NCBI GenBank assembly: GCA_001898625.1
Contig: MKUP01000012.1
Coordinates: 248,001-312,000 of the forward strand
Origin: Burkholderiales bacterium 67-32
Lineage (GTDB): Bacteria > Pseudomonadota > Gammaproteobacteria > Burkholderiales > Burkholderiaceae_B
Length of the DNA stretch: 64,000 bases
Reading direction: 5' to 3'
Positions 53,250 to 60,897 of this stretch are shown piece by piece. The notes beneath the pieces are model-generated. The model had not been told where the DNA came from, did not search any database, and worked only from the letters and a program-made list of their open reading frames with translations. Both the position numbers and the translations under genes were made by a program. Within the stretch, counting starts at the first letter, position 1; each line of letters opens with the position of its first letter.

Positions 53250-54119
53250 ATGAACCCCCGCAGCCATGGCCTGGAAGAGCTCGACCATCTAATGACCTAT
53301 GTGGCCGACCTGGACGCGGCCGGCGCTGCCTTCGAGCGGCTGGGATTCAGGCTGACGCCGGTCTCGCACATCACCACGATGGGTATCGCCAATCGTCTGG
53401 TGCTCATGCGTGCGCGCACGCCGGGGGCGGCCAATTTCATCGAGCTCATGGGCGTGACCGATGCGTCGCTGCTGCCGCCGCCCATGCGTGAGGTGCTATC
53501 GGGCAGGCAGGGAATCAAGTCCATGGTCATGATGACGGCCGACGCGCAGGCGGCGCATCGCATGCTGGCCGGTGCGGGCTATCCGTTCGCCCCGCCCTCG
53601 CATGTTCGGCGCGAATGGACCATTCCCGGAAAGGGCTCGGTCTGGCCCGAGTTCGATGTGCTCCTGCCCATCCAGGCTCCGTTGACGTTCAACGTTTGCC
53701 AGTATCACAACGTGGACCTGTACTTGCGCGAAGACTGGCTCGAGCATCCCAACACGGCCCGATCGCTGGTGGCTGCAATCGGCGTGGCGGCCGACGCGAA
53801 GGCCGCGGTTGCCTATTTCGAGCGTTTGTTCGGCATGGCCGCGATATGCGGCGATGATGGAGGCTACGCGGTGTCGCCCGGCAGGACCGAGCTGGTGCTG
53901 TATGACGTTGAAGCCTTCGAGGCCCGCTTCGGCGTGTCCGCTCCGAGTGCCGGGAATGGCGTGGCCTATGCCGGGATGCGAATCGCCGTGGGAGATCTTG
54001 GCCGTCTGGCCGCCGTCCTGGACGGCAACGGCGTACCGGCCTCCGGGGCGAGCGGCATCGTGGTTGGTCCGCGCGAGGCATGCGGCAACGTGATCGAGTT
54101 CGTCCAGCAGGCGTGGTGA
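53250..54119 (+). CDS. VOC family protein, glyoxalase_3-like
   Basis: A 289-residue vicinal-oxygen-chelate protein similar to the glyoxalase-like domain group (PF13468 type): LEELDHLMTYVADLDAAGAAFERLGFRLTPVSHITTMGIANRLV near the N-terminus and a second half with YFERLFGMAA and NVIEFVQQAW. The substrate is unknown. ATG 53250 is placed after AGGAATCG; an earlier in-frame ATG at 53205 is less well supported. It is the only plus-strand gene beside the racemase-IclR pair. Confidence 0.82.
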   Translation: MNPRSHGLEELDHLMTYVADLDAAGAAFERLGFRLTPVSHITTMGIANRLVLMRARTPGAANFIELMGVTDASLLPPPMREVLSGRQGIKSMVMMTADAQAAHRMLAGAGYPFAPPSHVRREWTIPGKGSVWPEFDVLLPIQAPLTFNVCQYHNVDLYLREDWLEHPNTARSLVAAIGVAADAKAAVAYFERLFGMAAICGDDGGYAVSPGRTELVLYDVEAFEARFGVSAPSAGNGVAYAGMRIAVGDLGRLAAVLDGNGVPASGASGIVVGPREACGNVIEFVQQAW

Positions 54120-54153
54120 CACCGCTGGAGGCGATCCCGTTCGCCGCCACGCA

Positions 54154-54669
54154 CTACATCTTCAACGCCCGGCCCTGCAGCTTGTCGACCACGCGGAACA
54201 GCGTCGCGCGCTCCTGCGCCGACAGGTCCGCCAGCAGGTCTTCCTGGAATTCCAGGGCCACCGGCACAATGGCCCAATAGACTTCCTCGCCGGCATCGGT
54301 CAGGTCCAGGAAGGCTTCGCGCCTGTCGTTCTCGTTGGGCCGCCGCTGGATCAGTCCCGCCGCTTCGAGATCGGTGATCGCGCGCGAGACCATGACCTTG
54401 GTCATGCGGGTCTTGGCGCAGATGTCGCGGGCCGTCATCGCGGCGTGCTCAGCCTGCGCGGCGCGCCGCTCCCCCAGGAAGGAAATCACGCGCCAGCGCG
54501 GGCCGTCGATGCCGAAGCGTTCGGAATACGCCGCATAGCTGCGCGCGAACCGGTCGGCGACCAGGCTGGACAGCATGTTCAGCCGGTAGGGCAGGAAGGC
54601 GTCGAGATGCAGGGACGGGTGTCCGCCCGCCGAGCGGGAGGAAGCGGGCGTCGATCGCTTGGTGGCCAT
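54154..54669 (-). CDS. MarR family transcriptional regulator
   Basis: A 171-residue MarR-type regulator: a winged helix-turn-helix with ISFLGERRAAQAEHAAMTARDICAKTRMTKVMVSRAITDLEAAGLIQRRPNENDRREAFLDLTDAG, the pattern of the family. It is divergent from the flavin monooxygenase at 54895, whose promoter contains two GTTTC-N4-GAAAC repeats, the probable binding sites. An in-frame start at 54741 is possible; the shorter form is chosen because homology begins with it. Its ligand would be a pathway substrate. Confidence 0.88.
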   Translation of the reverse strand: MATKRSTPASSRSAGGHPSLHLDAFLPYRLNMLSSLVADRFARSYAAYSERFGIDGPRWRVISFLGERRAAQAEHAAMTARDICAKTRMTKVMVSRAITDLEAAGLIQRRPNENDRREAFLDLTDAGEEVYWAIVPVALEFQEDLLADLSAQERATLFRVVDKLQGRALKM

Positions 54670-54788
54670 GGGACGAAGCAGGGTCTGATGCCAAAGGGCG
54701 AATTCTAGCCCTGTTGCTGGCTCGGCCGCCGGGATGGGCATGGGCCGGCATCCGGGTTTTGCCTAGTCGTCGAACCGTCGAAAATCGC

Positions 54789-54846
54789 TTGACTTGGTTT
54801 CATAGGAAACTAATACTACCGGAAATTGGTTTCGTAAGAAACTAAT
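54789..54846 (+). promoter_or_regulatory. promoter of the monooxygenase/DszB-like operon with two operator repeats
   Basis: TTGACT (54789-54794) and TAATAC (54811-54816) are 16 bases apart. A repeat TTGGTTTC-N4-GAAACTAAT spans 54794-54814, bridging the -35 and -10; a second nearly identical one is at 54826-54846, 32 bases further, around and after the expected transcription start. In each the inner GTTTC/GAAAC is palindromic. This is the layout of a MarR repressor that blocks polymerase until a ligand binds. Confidence 0.7.
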
Positions 54847-54894
54847 TGCGGCGCATGGACCGCATATCGGTTCTTCTTACTGGAGTGTCCAGGC

Positions 54895-56586
54895 ATGGCA
54901 TCGACCGAAGGCATATCGGGCAGCGGCGCGCGGTATGACTCCCTGTATTTCGACTATGTGCATCATCCTTTCGAGCCCCCTGCGGAAATGCGGGGGGAAG
55001 CGCCGGTGTACCAGGTGGTGGTCGCCGGCGCCGGGCCCGTCGGCCTGACCGTGGCGCTGGAGCTTGCCCGGCGCGGCATCGAGGTGGTGGTGCTGGAGGA
55101 GGACGACACCGTCAACCGGGGCAGCCGGGCGGTGGGCACCGCGCGGCGCAGCCTGGAGATCTTCGAGCGTATCGGCGCGGGCACCCGTTTCGTCGAGACC
55201 GGCGTGTCGTGGAAGGGTGGCCGCAGCTATTACCGGGACAAGCTGGTGCTGGATTTCCAGGTGCAGCAGGATCCCCGGCTCAAGCATCCCCCCATGGTGT
55301 CGCTGGCGCAGTGCCACGTGGAGCAGTACCTGTACGAGGCGCTGCGCGCTTACCCCAACGTGTCCCTGCGCTGGTCGTCGCGCGTGGAGCAGGTCGAGCA
55401 GGACGGCGAACGGGTGACCGCACAGGTCCATACGCCGGCCGGGTCCTACGCGCTGCATGCGCAATGGCTGGTGGCCTGCGATGGCGGCCGCAGCGCGGTG
55501 CGCCGTTCGCTGGGCAAGGACCTGCGGGGCAGCGTGTATGAAGGCCGCTACCTGATCGTCGACATCCAGATGCGTAGCAAGGAGCCTCCCGGGCGGCGCG
55601 TCTGGTTCGACCCGCCGGCGTTTCCCGGGGCGACCATCATCATGCACAAGCAGCCCTTCGACATCTGGCGCATCGACTACCAGTTGCTGCCCGAAGAGGA
55701 CCTGGAGCAGGAGATCCAGCCCGAGCGGGTACGCGAACGGGTGACCGAGTTCCTGTCGTCGATAGGCGAAACGGCCGACTGGAAGATCGACTGGATCAGC
55801 CCGTACCGAGCGCACAGCCTGACGCTGGACGACTACCGCGAAGGCCGCGTGCTGTTCGCCGGCGACGCCGCCCATCTCGTGCCCATCTTCGGCGCGCGCG
55901 GCATGAACGGCGGCGTGGACGACGCGCACAACCTGGGGTGGAAGCTGGCCTGCGTGGCGGCCGGCCAGGCTTCGCCCGCGCTGCTCGACACCTATTCGAT
56001 CGAACGCGTGGACGCAGCCAGGCAGAACATGGCGCTGGCGGAGAAGAGCACCCGCTTCATGACGCCGCCCACGCGAGGACACGCCGTCATGCAGGAAGCG
56101 GCGCTGTCGCTGGCGGTGAGCGAGCCGTTCGTGCGCGAGCTGATCAATCCGCGCCAGGTGACGGAACTGTGCATGACCGGGTCGGCGCTGCGCCTTCCCG
56201 ACGACGGTTCGTTCGGCCACGGTCCCGCGCCCGGCGCCGTGTGCCCGAACCTCCCGTGCGGTGGGTCGGCGGGTGGGCCGGTCTTCCTGCACGACCGGCT
56301 GGGCAAGGATTTCACGCTGCTGGTGTTCGGCGACGACCGGCTGGCCGACAAATCCCGGCGGCTGGACGCGCTGCGGGCCTCGATGGACGTGCCGTTCGGC
56401 GTCGATGCCGTCGCGGTCGACGATGCCGAGGTCGCCGGGGCGTTCGACGCGAGGCCGGGCACGGCCTATCTGGTCCGGCCCGATGGCCACGTGATGGCGC
56501 GGTGGCGCGCTTGGGAACCCGAAACGGTGTTGCCGTGCCTTGTGCGCGCGGTGCAGGGTAAAGAGGAGTCCATACATGCTGGTTGA
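54895..56586 (+). CDS. FAD-dependent aromatic monooxygenase (MhpA-like)
   Basis: A 563-residue class A flavoprotein hydroxylase similar to MhpA/3-(3-hydroxyphenyl)propionate hydroxylase. It has VVVAGAGPVGLTVALELARRGIEVVVLEED, WLVACDGGRSAVRRSLG, GRVLFAGDAAHLVPIFGARGMNGGVDDAHNLGWKLA and a C-terminal thioredoxin-like part. A 35-residue N-terminal extension precedes the FAD domain. It is the first gene of the plus-strand operon behind the MarR-controlled promoter, and overlaps the DUF2783 gene by 11 bases. Confidence 0.9.
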   Translation: MASTEGISGSGARYDSLYFDYVHHPFEPPAEMRGEAPVYQVVVAGAGPVGLTVALELARRGIEVVVLEEDDTVNRGSRAVGTARRSLEIFERIGAGTRFVETGVSWKGGRSYYRDKLVLDFQVQQDPRLKHPPMVSLAQCHVEQYLYEALRAYPNVSLRWSSRVEQVEQDGERVTAQVHTPAGSYALHAQWLVACDGGRSAVRRSLGKDLRGSVYEGRYLIVDIQMRSKEPPGRRVWFDPPAFPGATIIMHKQPFDIWRIDYQLLPEEDLEQEIQPERVRERVTEFLSSIGETADWKIDWISPYRAHSLTLDDYREGRVLFAGDAAHLVPIFGARGMNGGVDDAHNLGWKLACVAAGQASPALLDTYSIERVDAARQNMALAEKSTRFMTPPTRGHAVMQEAALSLAVSEPFVRELINPRQVTELCMTGSALRLPDDGSFGHGPAPGAVCPNLPCGGSAGGPVFLHDRLGKDFTLLVFGDDRLADKSRRLDALRASMDVPFGVDAVAVDDAEVAGAFDARPGTAYLVRPDGHVMARWRAWEPETVLPCLVRAVQGKEESIHAG

Positions 56587-56785
56587 ACAGACATTGCCCG
56601 CGGGGCTGCTGGAACGCAATTGGGAGGCGCTGGCCGTCGCGTTGAACAAGGCCGGACCGGACAAGGAAGCGGTCTTCCTGGCCAAGGTCGCCCTGGCGCT
56701 GTCGTCCATGCTGCCCGACCCGGGCCGGCTGGCGCAGGTCATCGAGGTCGCGTTGCGCGACTTGCGGCACGGGGAGCAGGCATGA
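56576..56785 (+). CDS. DUF2783 family protein
   Basis: A 69-residue protein of the DUF2783 family, small helical proteins found next to flavin monooxygenases: LLERNWEALAVALNKAGPDKEAVFLAKVALALSSMLPDPGRLAQVIEVAL. It may be an accessory subunit of the monooxygenase. It overlaps the preceding gene by 11 bases and the following one by 4 (ATGA), so its translation is tightly tied to both enzymes. Confidence 0.78.
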   Translation: MLVEQTLPAGLLERNWEALAVALNKAGPDKEAVFLAKVALALSSMLPDPGRLAQVIEVALRDLRHGEQA

Positions 56786-57987
56786 GCGCGCCCGGTAAAC
56801 GTATCGCCATCGCCGGCGCCGGCATAGGCGGCCTGGCCGCCGGGCTGGCCCTGCTCAAGCAGGGCTTCGACGTGGACATCTACGAACAGGCGGCCGAGCT
56901 GGGCGAAGTGGGCGCCGGCGTGCAGATCAGCCCCAACGGCACGCGGCTGCTCCAGGCCTGGGGGCTGGGCGACGCCATGCTCGAACTGGGCACCCAGACC
57001 CAGGGCAAGGAGATCCGCGTCTGGAACACGGCGGATGCCAATCGTTACCTGGAACTGGGCGCCGCGTCGGTCTCGAAGTACGGCGCGCCCTATCTGACGT
57101 TCCACCGCGCGGACCTGCATGCGTTGCTGCTGGAGGCCGTGCGAAAGGAGAAGCGCGACGCCATCCACCTGGGCGCCGCCTTCGCGTCGCTGGAGACGGT
57201 GGACGGCGGCGCCGAGATGCGCCTGGCCTCGGGCCGGACCGTCCGCGCCGATGCGCTGATCGGCGCCGATGGCGTCCACTCGAAGGTGCGCCAGTCGCTG
57301 TTCGGCGCGGACCGGCCGCGTTTCACCGGCTGCATGGCCTGGCGCGGCCTGATCGAGGCGGACCGCCTGCCGGCGTCGATCAACCGCACGGGCGGTGTGT
57401 CGTGGCTGGGGCCGACCGCGCACGTGCTGACTTACCCGATCCGCAAGGGACGCATGCTGAACTTCATCGGCATGGTGGATCGGGCGGACTGGACGGTCGA
57501 GTCGTGGAACGCGCGCGGCACGATCGAAGAATGCCTGGGGGATTTCCAGGGCTGGCACGAGGACGTGATCGCCATGATCGAACGCATCGAGGTGCCCTAC
57601 AAGTGGGCCCTGATCGTGCGCGACACCCTGCCCGTCTGGGCGCGGGGGCACGTGGCCCTGCTGGGCGATGCCTGCCACAGCACGCTGCCCTTCATGGCCC
57701 AAGGCGCCAACATGGCGCTGGAAGACGCCATGGTGCTGGGCCGCTGCCTGCGGCGCACGCCCGGCGACATCCCCGCCGCGCTGGCCTCGTATGAACGCAT
57801 GCGGGTGGAGCGGACCACGAGGATCGTGAACGAGTCGGCGGCCCAGATCACGCGCGTCCATGCGCCCGTGCTGGCCGAGGCCGGCAGCGCGCGGGACCAC
57901 ATCCAGCGCGAGTGGGAGCCGCACCGCGTCGAGGACCGCTACGACTGGGTCTATGGCTATGACGCCATCGAACAGCCTTTCGTCTAG
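56782..57987 (+). CDS. FAD-dependent monooxygenase (salicylate/3-hydroxybenzoate hydroxylase-like)
   Basis: A 401-residue class A flavoprotein hydroxylase of the salicylate 1-hydroxylase / 3-hydroxybenzoate 6-hydroxylase group. FAD-binding RIAIAGAGIGGLAAGLALLKQGFDVDIYEQ, the motif ADALIGADGVHSKVRQSL and HVALLGDACHSTLPFMAQGANMALEDAMVLGRCL are intact. A GC-rich ribosome site (GGGGAG) precedes the start. With the enzyme at 54895 this gives two successive hydroxylation steps. Confidence 0.9.
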   Translation: MSAPGKRIAIAGAGIGGLAAGLALLKQGFDVDIYEQAAELGEVGAGVQISPNGTRLLQAWGLGDAMLELGTQTQGKEIRVWNTADANRYLELGAASVSKYGAPYLTFHRADLHALLLEAVRKEKRDAIHLGAAFASLETVDGGAEMRLASGRTVRADALIGADGVHSKVRQSLFGADRPRFTGCMAWRGLIEADRLPASINRTGGVSWLGPTAHVLTYPIRKGRMLNFIGMVDRADWTVESWNARGTIEECLGDFQGWHEDVIAMIERIEVPYKWALIVRDTLPVWARGHVALLGDACHSTLPFMAQGANMALEDAMVLGRCLRRTPGDIPAALASYERMRVERTTRIVNESAAQITRVHAPVLAEAGSARDHIQREWEPHRVEDRYDWVYGYDAIEQPFV

Positions 57988-57997
57988 GAGCGCCGCC

Positions 57998-58609
57998 ATG
58001 CCTTCTTCCCCCGACGACGACCTCGCCATACGGAGCCTGCGGCAGCGATGGGCCTTCCATCGCGACCAGGGCGATTTCGCCGGCATGGCCGGCTGTTTCC
58101 ATCCGGAGGCGACGGCCAGCATCTCGTGGTTCAACGGCAAGGTCGTGGACCTGGTGCCGCTGCTGGCGGCCAGCGACGCGGCGCGCAAGCCCGGCGAACA
58201 CGGCAAGCATTGGGTCGGAAACTGCCGTGTGGACCGGCGCGGCGACCGGGCCCTGCTGGAGTCCGACATGGCCATCCTGATCCGCGAATATATCGACGGG
58301 CAGTTGTTCGACTACACGGGCCACTGCCGTTTCCTCGACCAGGTGGAGCGGCGCGCGGGCAGGTGGGGCATCCTGCGCTGGACCGCGATCTTCGACAAGG
58401 ACCGGCTCGATCCGGCGCAGGGCGAGGCGCCCGCGTGGCTGCGCGAGGTCGACCTGGCCACGCCGGACGCCGGGCTGGCCTTCATGCGTCTGCGCCAACG
58501 CAGGAAGGGCCGCGACGTGCCCGCCTCCACGGTGGTGGGCGGCAGCGAGGCCGAGCGGCAATTGCGGCGCGACGCCTGGGCATGGCTGGAGCAGCGCGAT
58601 GGCCAGTGA
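57998..58609 (+). CDS. SnoaL-like / NTF2-like protein
   Basis: A 203-residue protein whose N-terminal two-thirds resembles NTF2-like SnoaL domains: LRQRWAFHRDQGDFAGMAGCFHPEATASISWFNGKVVDLVPLLAAS, then HWVGNCRVDRRGDRALLESDMAILI. Such domains are hydratases, isomerases or cyclases, or simply dimer scaffolds; the reaction cannot be read. A charged C-terminal tail is unusual. It overlaps the DszB-like gene by 11 bases. Confidence 0.75.
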   Translation: MPSSPDDDLAIRSLRQRWAFHRDQGDFAGMAGCFHPEATASISWFNGKVVDLVPLLAASDAARKPGEHGKHWVGNCRVDRRGDRALLESDMAILIREYIDGQLFDYTGHCRFLDQVERRAGRWGILRWTAIFDKDRLDPAQGEAPAWLREVDLATPDAGLAFMRLRQRRKGRDVPASTVVGGSEAERQLRRDAWAWLEQRDGQ

Positions 58610-59705
58610 ACATTCTCCATTGAACGGTGAGTCCCGCACGATGAATCCTTCCACTCTCTGGTACACCCGCTGCCCGGTGCCGACGGCGTTCGGCGTCGCC
58701 GTCGAGCGGGGTTTCCTCGATGCCGAGCTGGCGCGCGACGGCATCGTGGCGCGGTCGCTCGCATCGAGCACCGACAATCAGGTCAGGCAGTCGCATTTCC
58801 ACCATTCCCAGCCCAATTCGTTCCGCCACGGCGGCAACGGTCCGCCGCTGGTGACCCGCTCGCGCGGCGGCCGGGTCAAGCTGATCGGCCTGTCGTGGAA
58901 CGACAGCATCAAGCCCATGCTGGTCATGCCGGACAGCGGCATCGCGTCGGTGCGCGAACTGGCCGGCAGGAAAGTCTCGCTGCCGATACGCGCCGGCGAT
59001 TCCATCGATTTCTGGAAGGCTTCGTCGCTGCGCGGCACCGAACTCGCGCTGGCGCACGAGGGCATGACCATGGACGACGTGGCGATGACCCCGGTCTCGA
59101 CCAACCGGACGTTCATGGACGGAGCGACAGCCTCGACCGCCCAGACGGCCACTCTCTGGGGCGCGCACTGCATGCTGGGCCACCAGCGCGAGGAAGCCTT
59201 CGCGCTGGTCCGGGGCGAGGTGGACGCGCTGTACAGCCAGGGCGCGATCGCCGCCGTGGTCATGGGATTCACCGGCGCGGTCGCCATTGCCGATGCGGCC
59301 TCCAGTCCCGACCTGGCCGGCCGCGTGAACAACGATGCGCCGCTGGCCCTGACCGTGAGCGAGGACCTGCTGGCCGAGCAGCCGGAGCTGGTGGCGCGCT
59401 GCCTGGCCGCGGTCCTGCGCGCGGCCGCCTGGGCGCAGGCCAACGAACGCGAGGCCAAGCGCATCATCGCCGCCGATACCGGCCTGCCCGAGGAACTCGT
59501 GGACGCGGCCTTCCCGCAGGACGTGCATCGCCAGCTCGAGGTCGACCTGCGGCCCGAGTGGGTGGAGGCGCTGCGGGTGCAGCACGACCACTTGCTGCGG
59601 CACGGTTTCCTGGCGGCGCCGATCGCCTTCGAGGATTTCGTTGACCACGGCCCGCTGCGGCGCGCCCGGGAAATACTGGCCGGCGAAGCGGCCGTGCCCC
59701 TGTGA
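58599..59705 (+). CDS. DszB-like desulfinase-family protein
   Basis: A 368-residue protein of the periplasmic-binding fold without a signal peptide. It keeps the three residues shown to be catalytic in Rhodococcus DszB, 2'-hydroxybiphenyl-2-sulfinate desulfinase: Cys25 (TRCPVPTAF, DszB Cys27), His66 (HFHHSQP, His60) and Arg76 in FRHGGNGPPL (Arg70 in TRFGGEIPPL). VDALYS and the C-terminal helices also align. DszB hydrolyses an aryl sulfinate to a phenol and sulfite. Neighbours are flavin monooxygenases and an NADPH-FMN reductase. It probably acts on a different substrate from DszB, since the remaining sequence is divergent. GGAG precedes ATG 58599 by 7 bases. Usual annotation would be an ABC binding protein. 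Confidence 0.75.
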   Translation: MASEHSPLNGESRTMNPSTLWYTRCPVPTAFGVAVERGFLDAELARDGIVARSLASSTDNQVRQSHFHHSQPNSFRHGGNGPPLVTRSRGGRVKLIGLSWNDSIKPMLVMPDSGIASVRELAGRKVSLPIRAGDSIDFWKASSLRGTELALAHEGMTMDDVAMTPVSTNRTFMDGATASTAQTATLWGAHCMLGHQREEAFALVRGEVDALYSQGAIAAVVMGFTGAVAIADAASSPDLAGRVNNDAPLALTVSEDLLAEQPELVARCLAAVLRAAAWAQANEREAKRIIAADTGLPEELVDAAFPQDVHRQLEVDLRPEWVEALRVQHDHLLRHGFLAAPIAFEDFVDHGPLRRAREILAGEAAVPL

Positions 59706-59725
59706 ACACAAGAAAGGAGACCGCC

Positions 59726-60247
59726 ATGCCCGAGGAATTCACCCGCTTCCTGACCCTGTTCGACCGGCTGGTCCGCTACTCCGACGACTGGGTGGCGCGC
59801 ATGGATGCCGGCAAGATGGACTGGGCCCCGATCGAGAACGCCAGCACGCGCTTCGGCACGCGGGTGTCGCGCATCACCGTGCGCAGCCTGCTGATCCATA
59901 CGGTGCTGGCCGAGCGCAACTGGGTGCGCGCCATTCCGGTGTGCGAGCCGGGCGGCATCATTCCCCTGCCCAGCGATCCCGCCGCAGCGGCCCGCTTCGA
60001 AGATGCGGATCTGCGCGCGACGGCGCTCGCCCTGCACGAGGAAAACCTCGAGGCGCTGGGCCGCTATACGCCCGCGGACCTCGGCCGGAAGGTGCACTTC
60101 GTCGGCCGCGAATGGTCCGGCATGGGGCTGCTGTGGGGCATGTACGCCCACCGCGCCTTCCACGTGGGCAACATCGACATCTATCTGCGGCAGAGCGACG
60201 TGGCCGGGCCCGAGTTCTTCGAGTTCAACCCGGCCATCATGGCCTGA
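59726..60247 (+). CDS. DinB family protein
   Basis: A 173-residue four-helix-bundle protein of the DinB/YfiT group. The metal-binding histidines are in RSLLIHTVLAERNW and YAHRAFHVGNIDIYLR. DinB members include thiol-dependent isomerases and transferases, notably maleylpyruvate isomerase, and proteins of unknown function. In an aromatic operon an isomerase role is possible, with mycothiol replaced by glutathione or another thiol. A good AAGGAG site precedes ATG 59726. Confidence 0.82.
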   Translation: MPEEFTRFLTLFDRLVRYSDDWVARMDAGKMDWAPIENASTRFGTRVSRITVRSLLIHTVLAERNWVRAIPVCEPGGIIPLPSDPAAAARFEDADLRATALALHEENLEALGRYTPADLGRKVHFVGREWSGMGLLWGMYAHRAFHVGNIDIYLRQSDVAGPEFFEFNPAIMA

Positions 60248-60282
60248 TGCCTTTTTCTTTCATTCATTGGCGGTCCCGACCC

Positions 60283-60852
60283 ATGACGACTCCTTCCCTA
60301 CGCATCGCGGGCCTGTGCGGCAGCCTGCGCAAAGCCTCTTACAACCGGCTGGCCCTGGAGGCCGCGGGCAAGCTCATGCCGCCGGGCATGGAATTGTCGG
60401 TGCTCGACATCCGGGACTTTCCCATGTTCGACGCCGACGTTCTGGCCGCGGGCATGCCCGCGGCGGTCCGGAAGGCTCGGGAGGCCGTGCGCGGCGCCGA
60501 TGCCGTACTGATCGCCAGTCCGGAATACAACTTCTCGGTGTCCGGCGTCCTGAAGAACGCGATCGACTGGATCTCCCGGGGCGACGACCAGCCCTTCGCC
60601 GGCAAGCCGGTCGCCATCCTCAGTGCCACCCAGGGGCCGCTGGGTGGCGCGCGCTCGCAGTATGACCTGCGCAAGATCATGGTCTTCCTGGATGCGCTGG
60701 TGCTGAACAAGCCCGAGATCTTCATCGGGATGGCACCGGCCAAGTTCGACGCGGCCGGCGCACTGACCGACGCCCCCACCCGCGAAATCCTGGGCCGGCA
60801 GATGGCGGCCCTGGAGAAGTTCGTGCAGTTCGTGCGGCGCGGGCGGGCCTAG
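60283..60852 (+). CDS. NADPH-dependent FMN reductase (flavodoxin-like)
   Basis: A 189-residue FMN reductase of the NQO/YieF/SsuE group with flavodoxin fold: GLCGSLRKASYNRLALEAA binds the FMN phosphate, ADAVLIASPEYNFSVSGVLKNAIDWISR carries the PEYN motif, and ILSATQGPLGGARSQYDLR the second phosphate region. It makes reduced FMN or quinols. In dibenzothiophene-type desulfurisation such a reductase (DszD) is the partner of DszA and DszC. Confidence 0.88.
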   Translation: MTTPSLRIAGLCGSLRKASYNRLALEAAGKLMPPGMELSVLDIRDFPMFDADVLAAGMPAAVRKAREAVRGADAVLIASPEYNFSVSGVLKNAIDWISRGDDQPFAGKPVAILSATQGPLGGARSQYDLRKIMVFLDALVLNKPEIFIGMAPAKFDAAGALTDAPTREILGRQMAALEKFVQFVRRGRA

Positions 60853-60897
60853 GGCCTGTCTCGCGTTCAGACATAGCGTTCCTACCGGAGAATGGCG

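Noticed and set aside
54877-58275. 1132-codon minus-strand frame across the monooxygenase operon
   Set aside because: Antisense to recognised enzymes; the protein is low-complexity Arg/His/Gly and shows no domain.
58599-59705. Plain ABC transporter binding protein as the call for the DszB-like gene
   Set aside because: There is no signal peptide and no permease nearby, and the DszB catalytic Cys, His and Arg contexts are all present.
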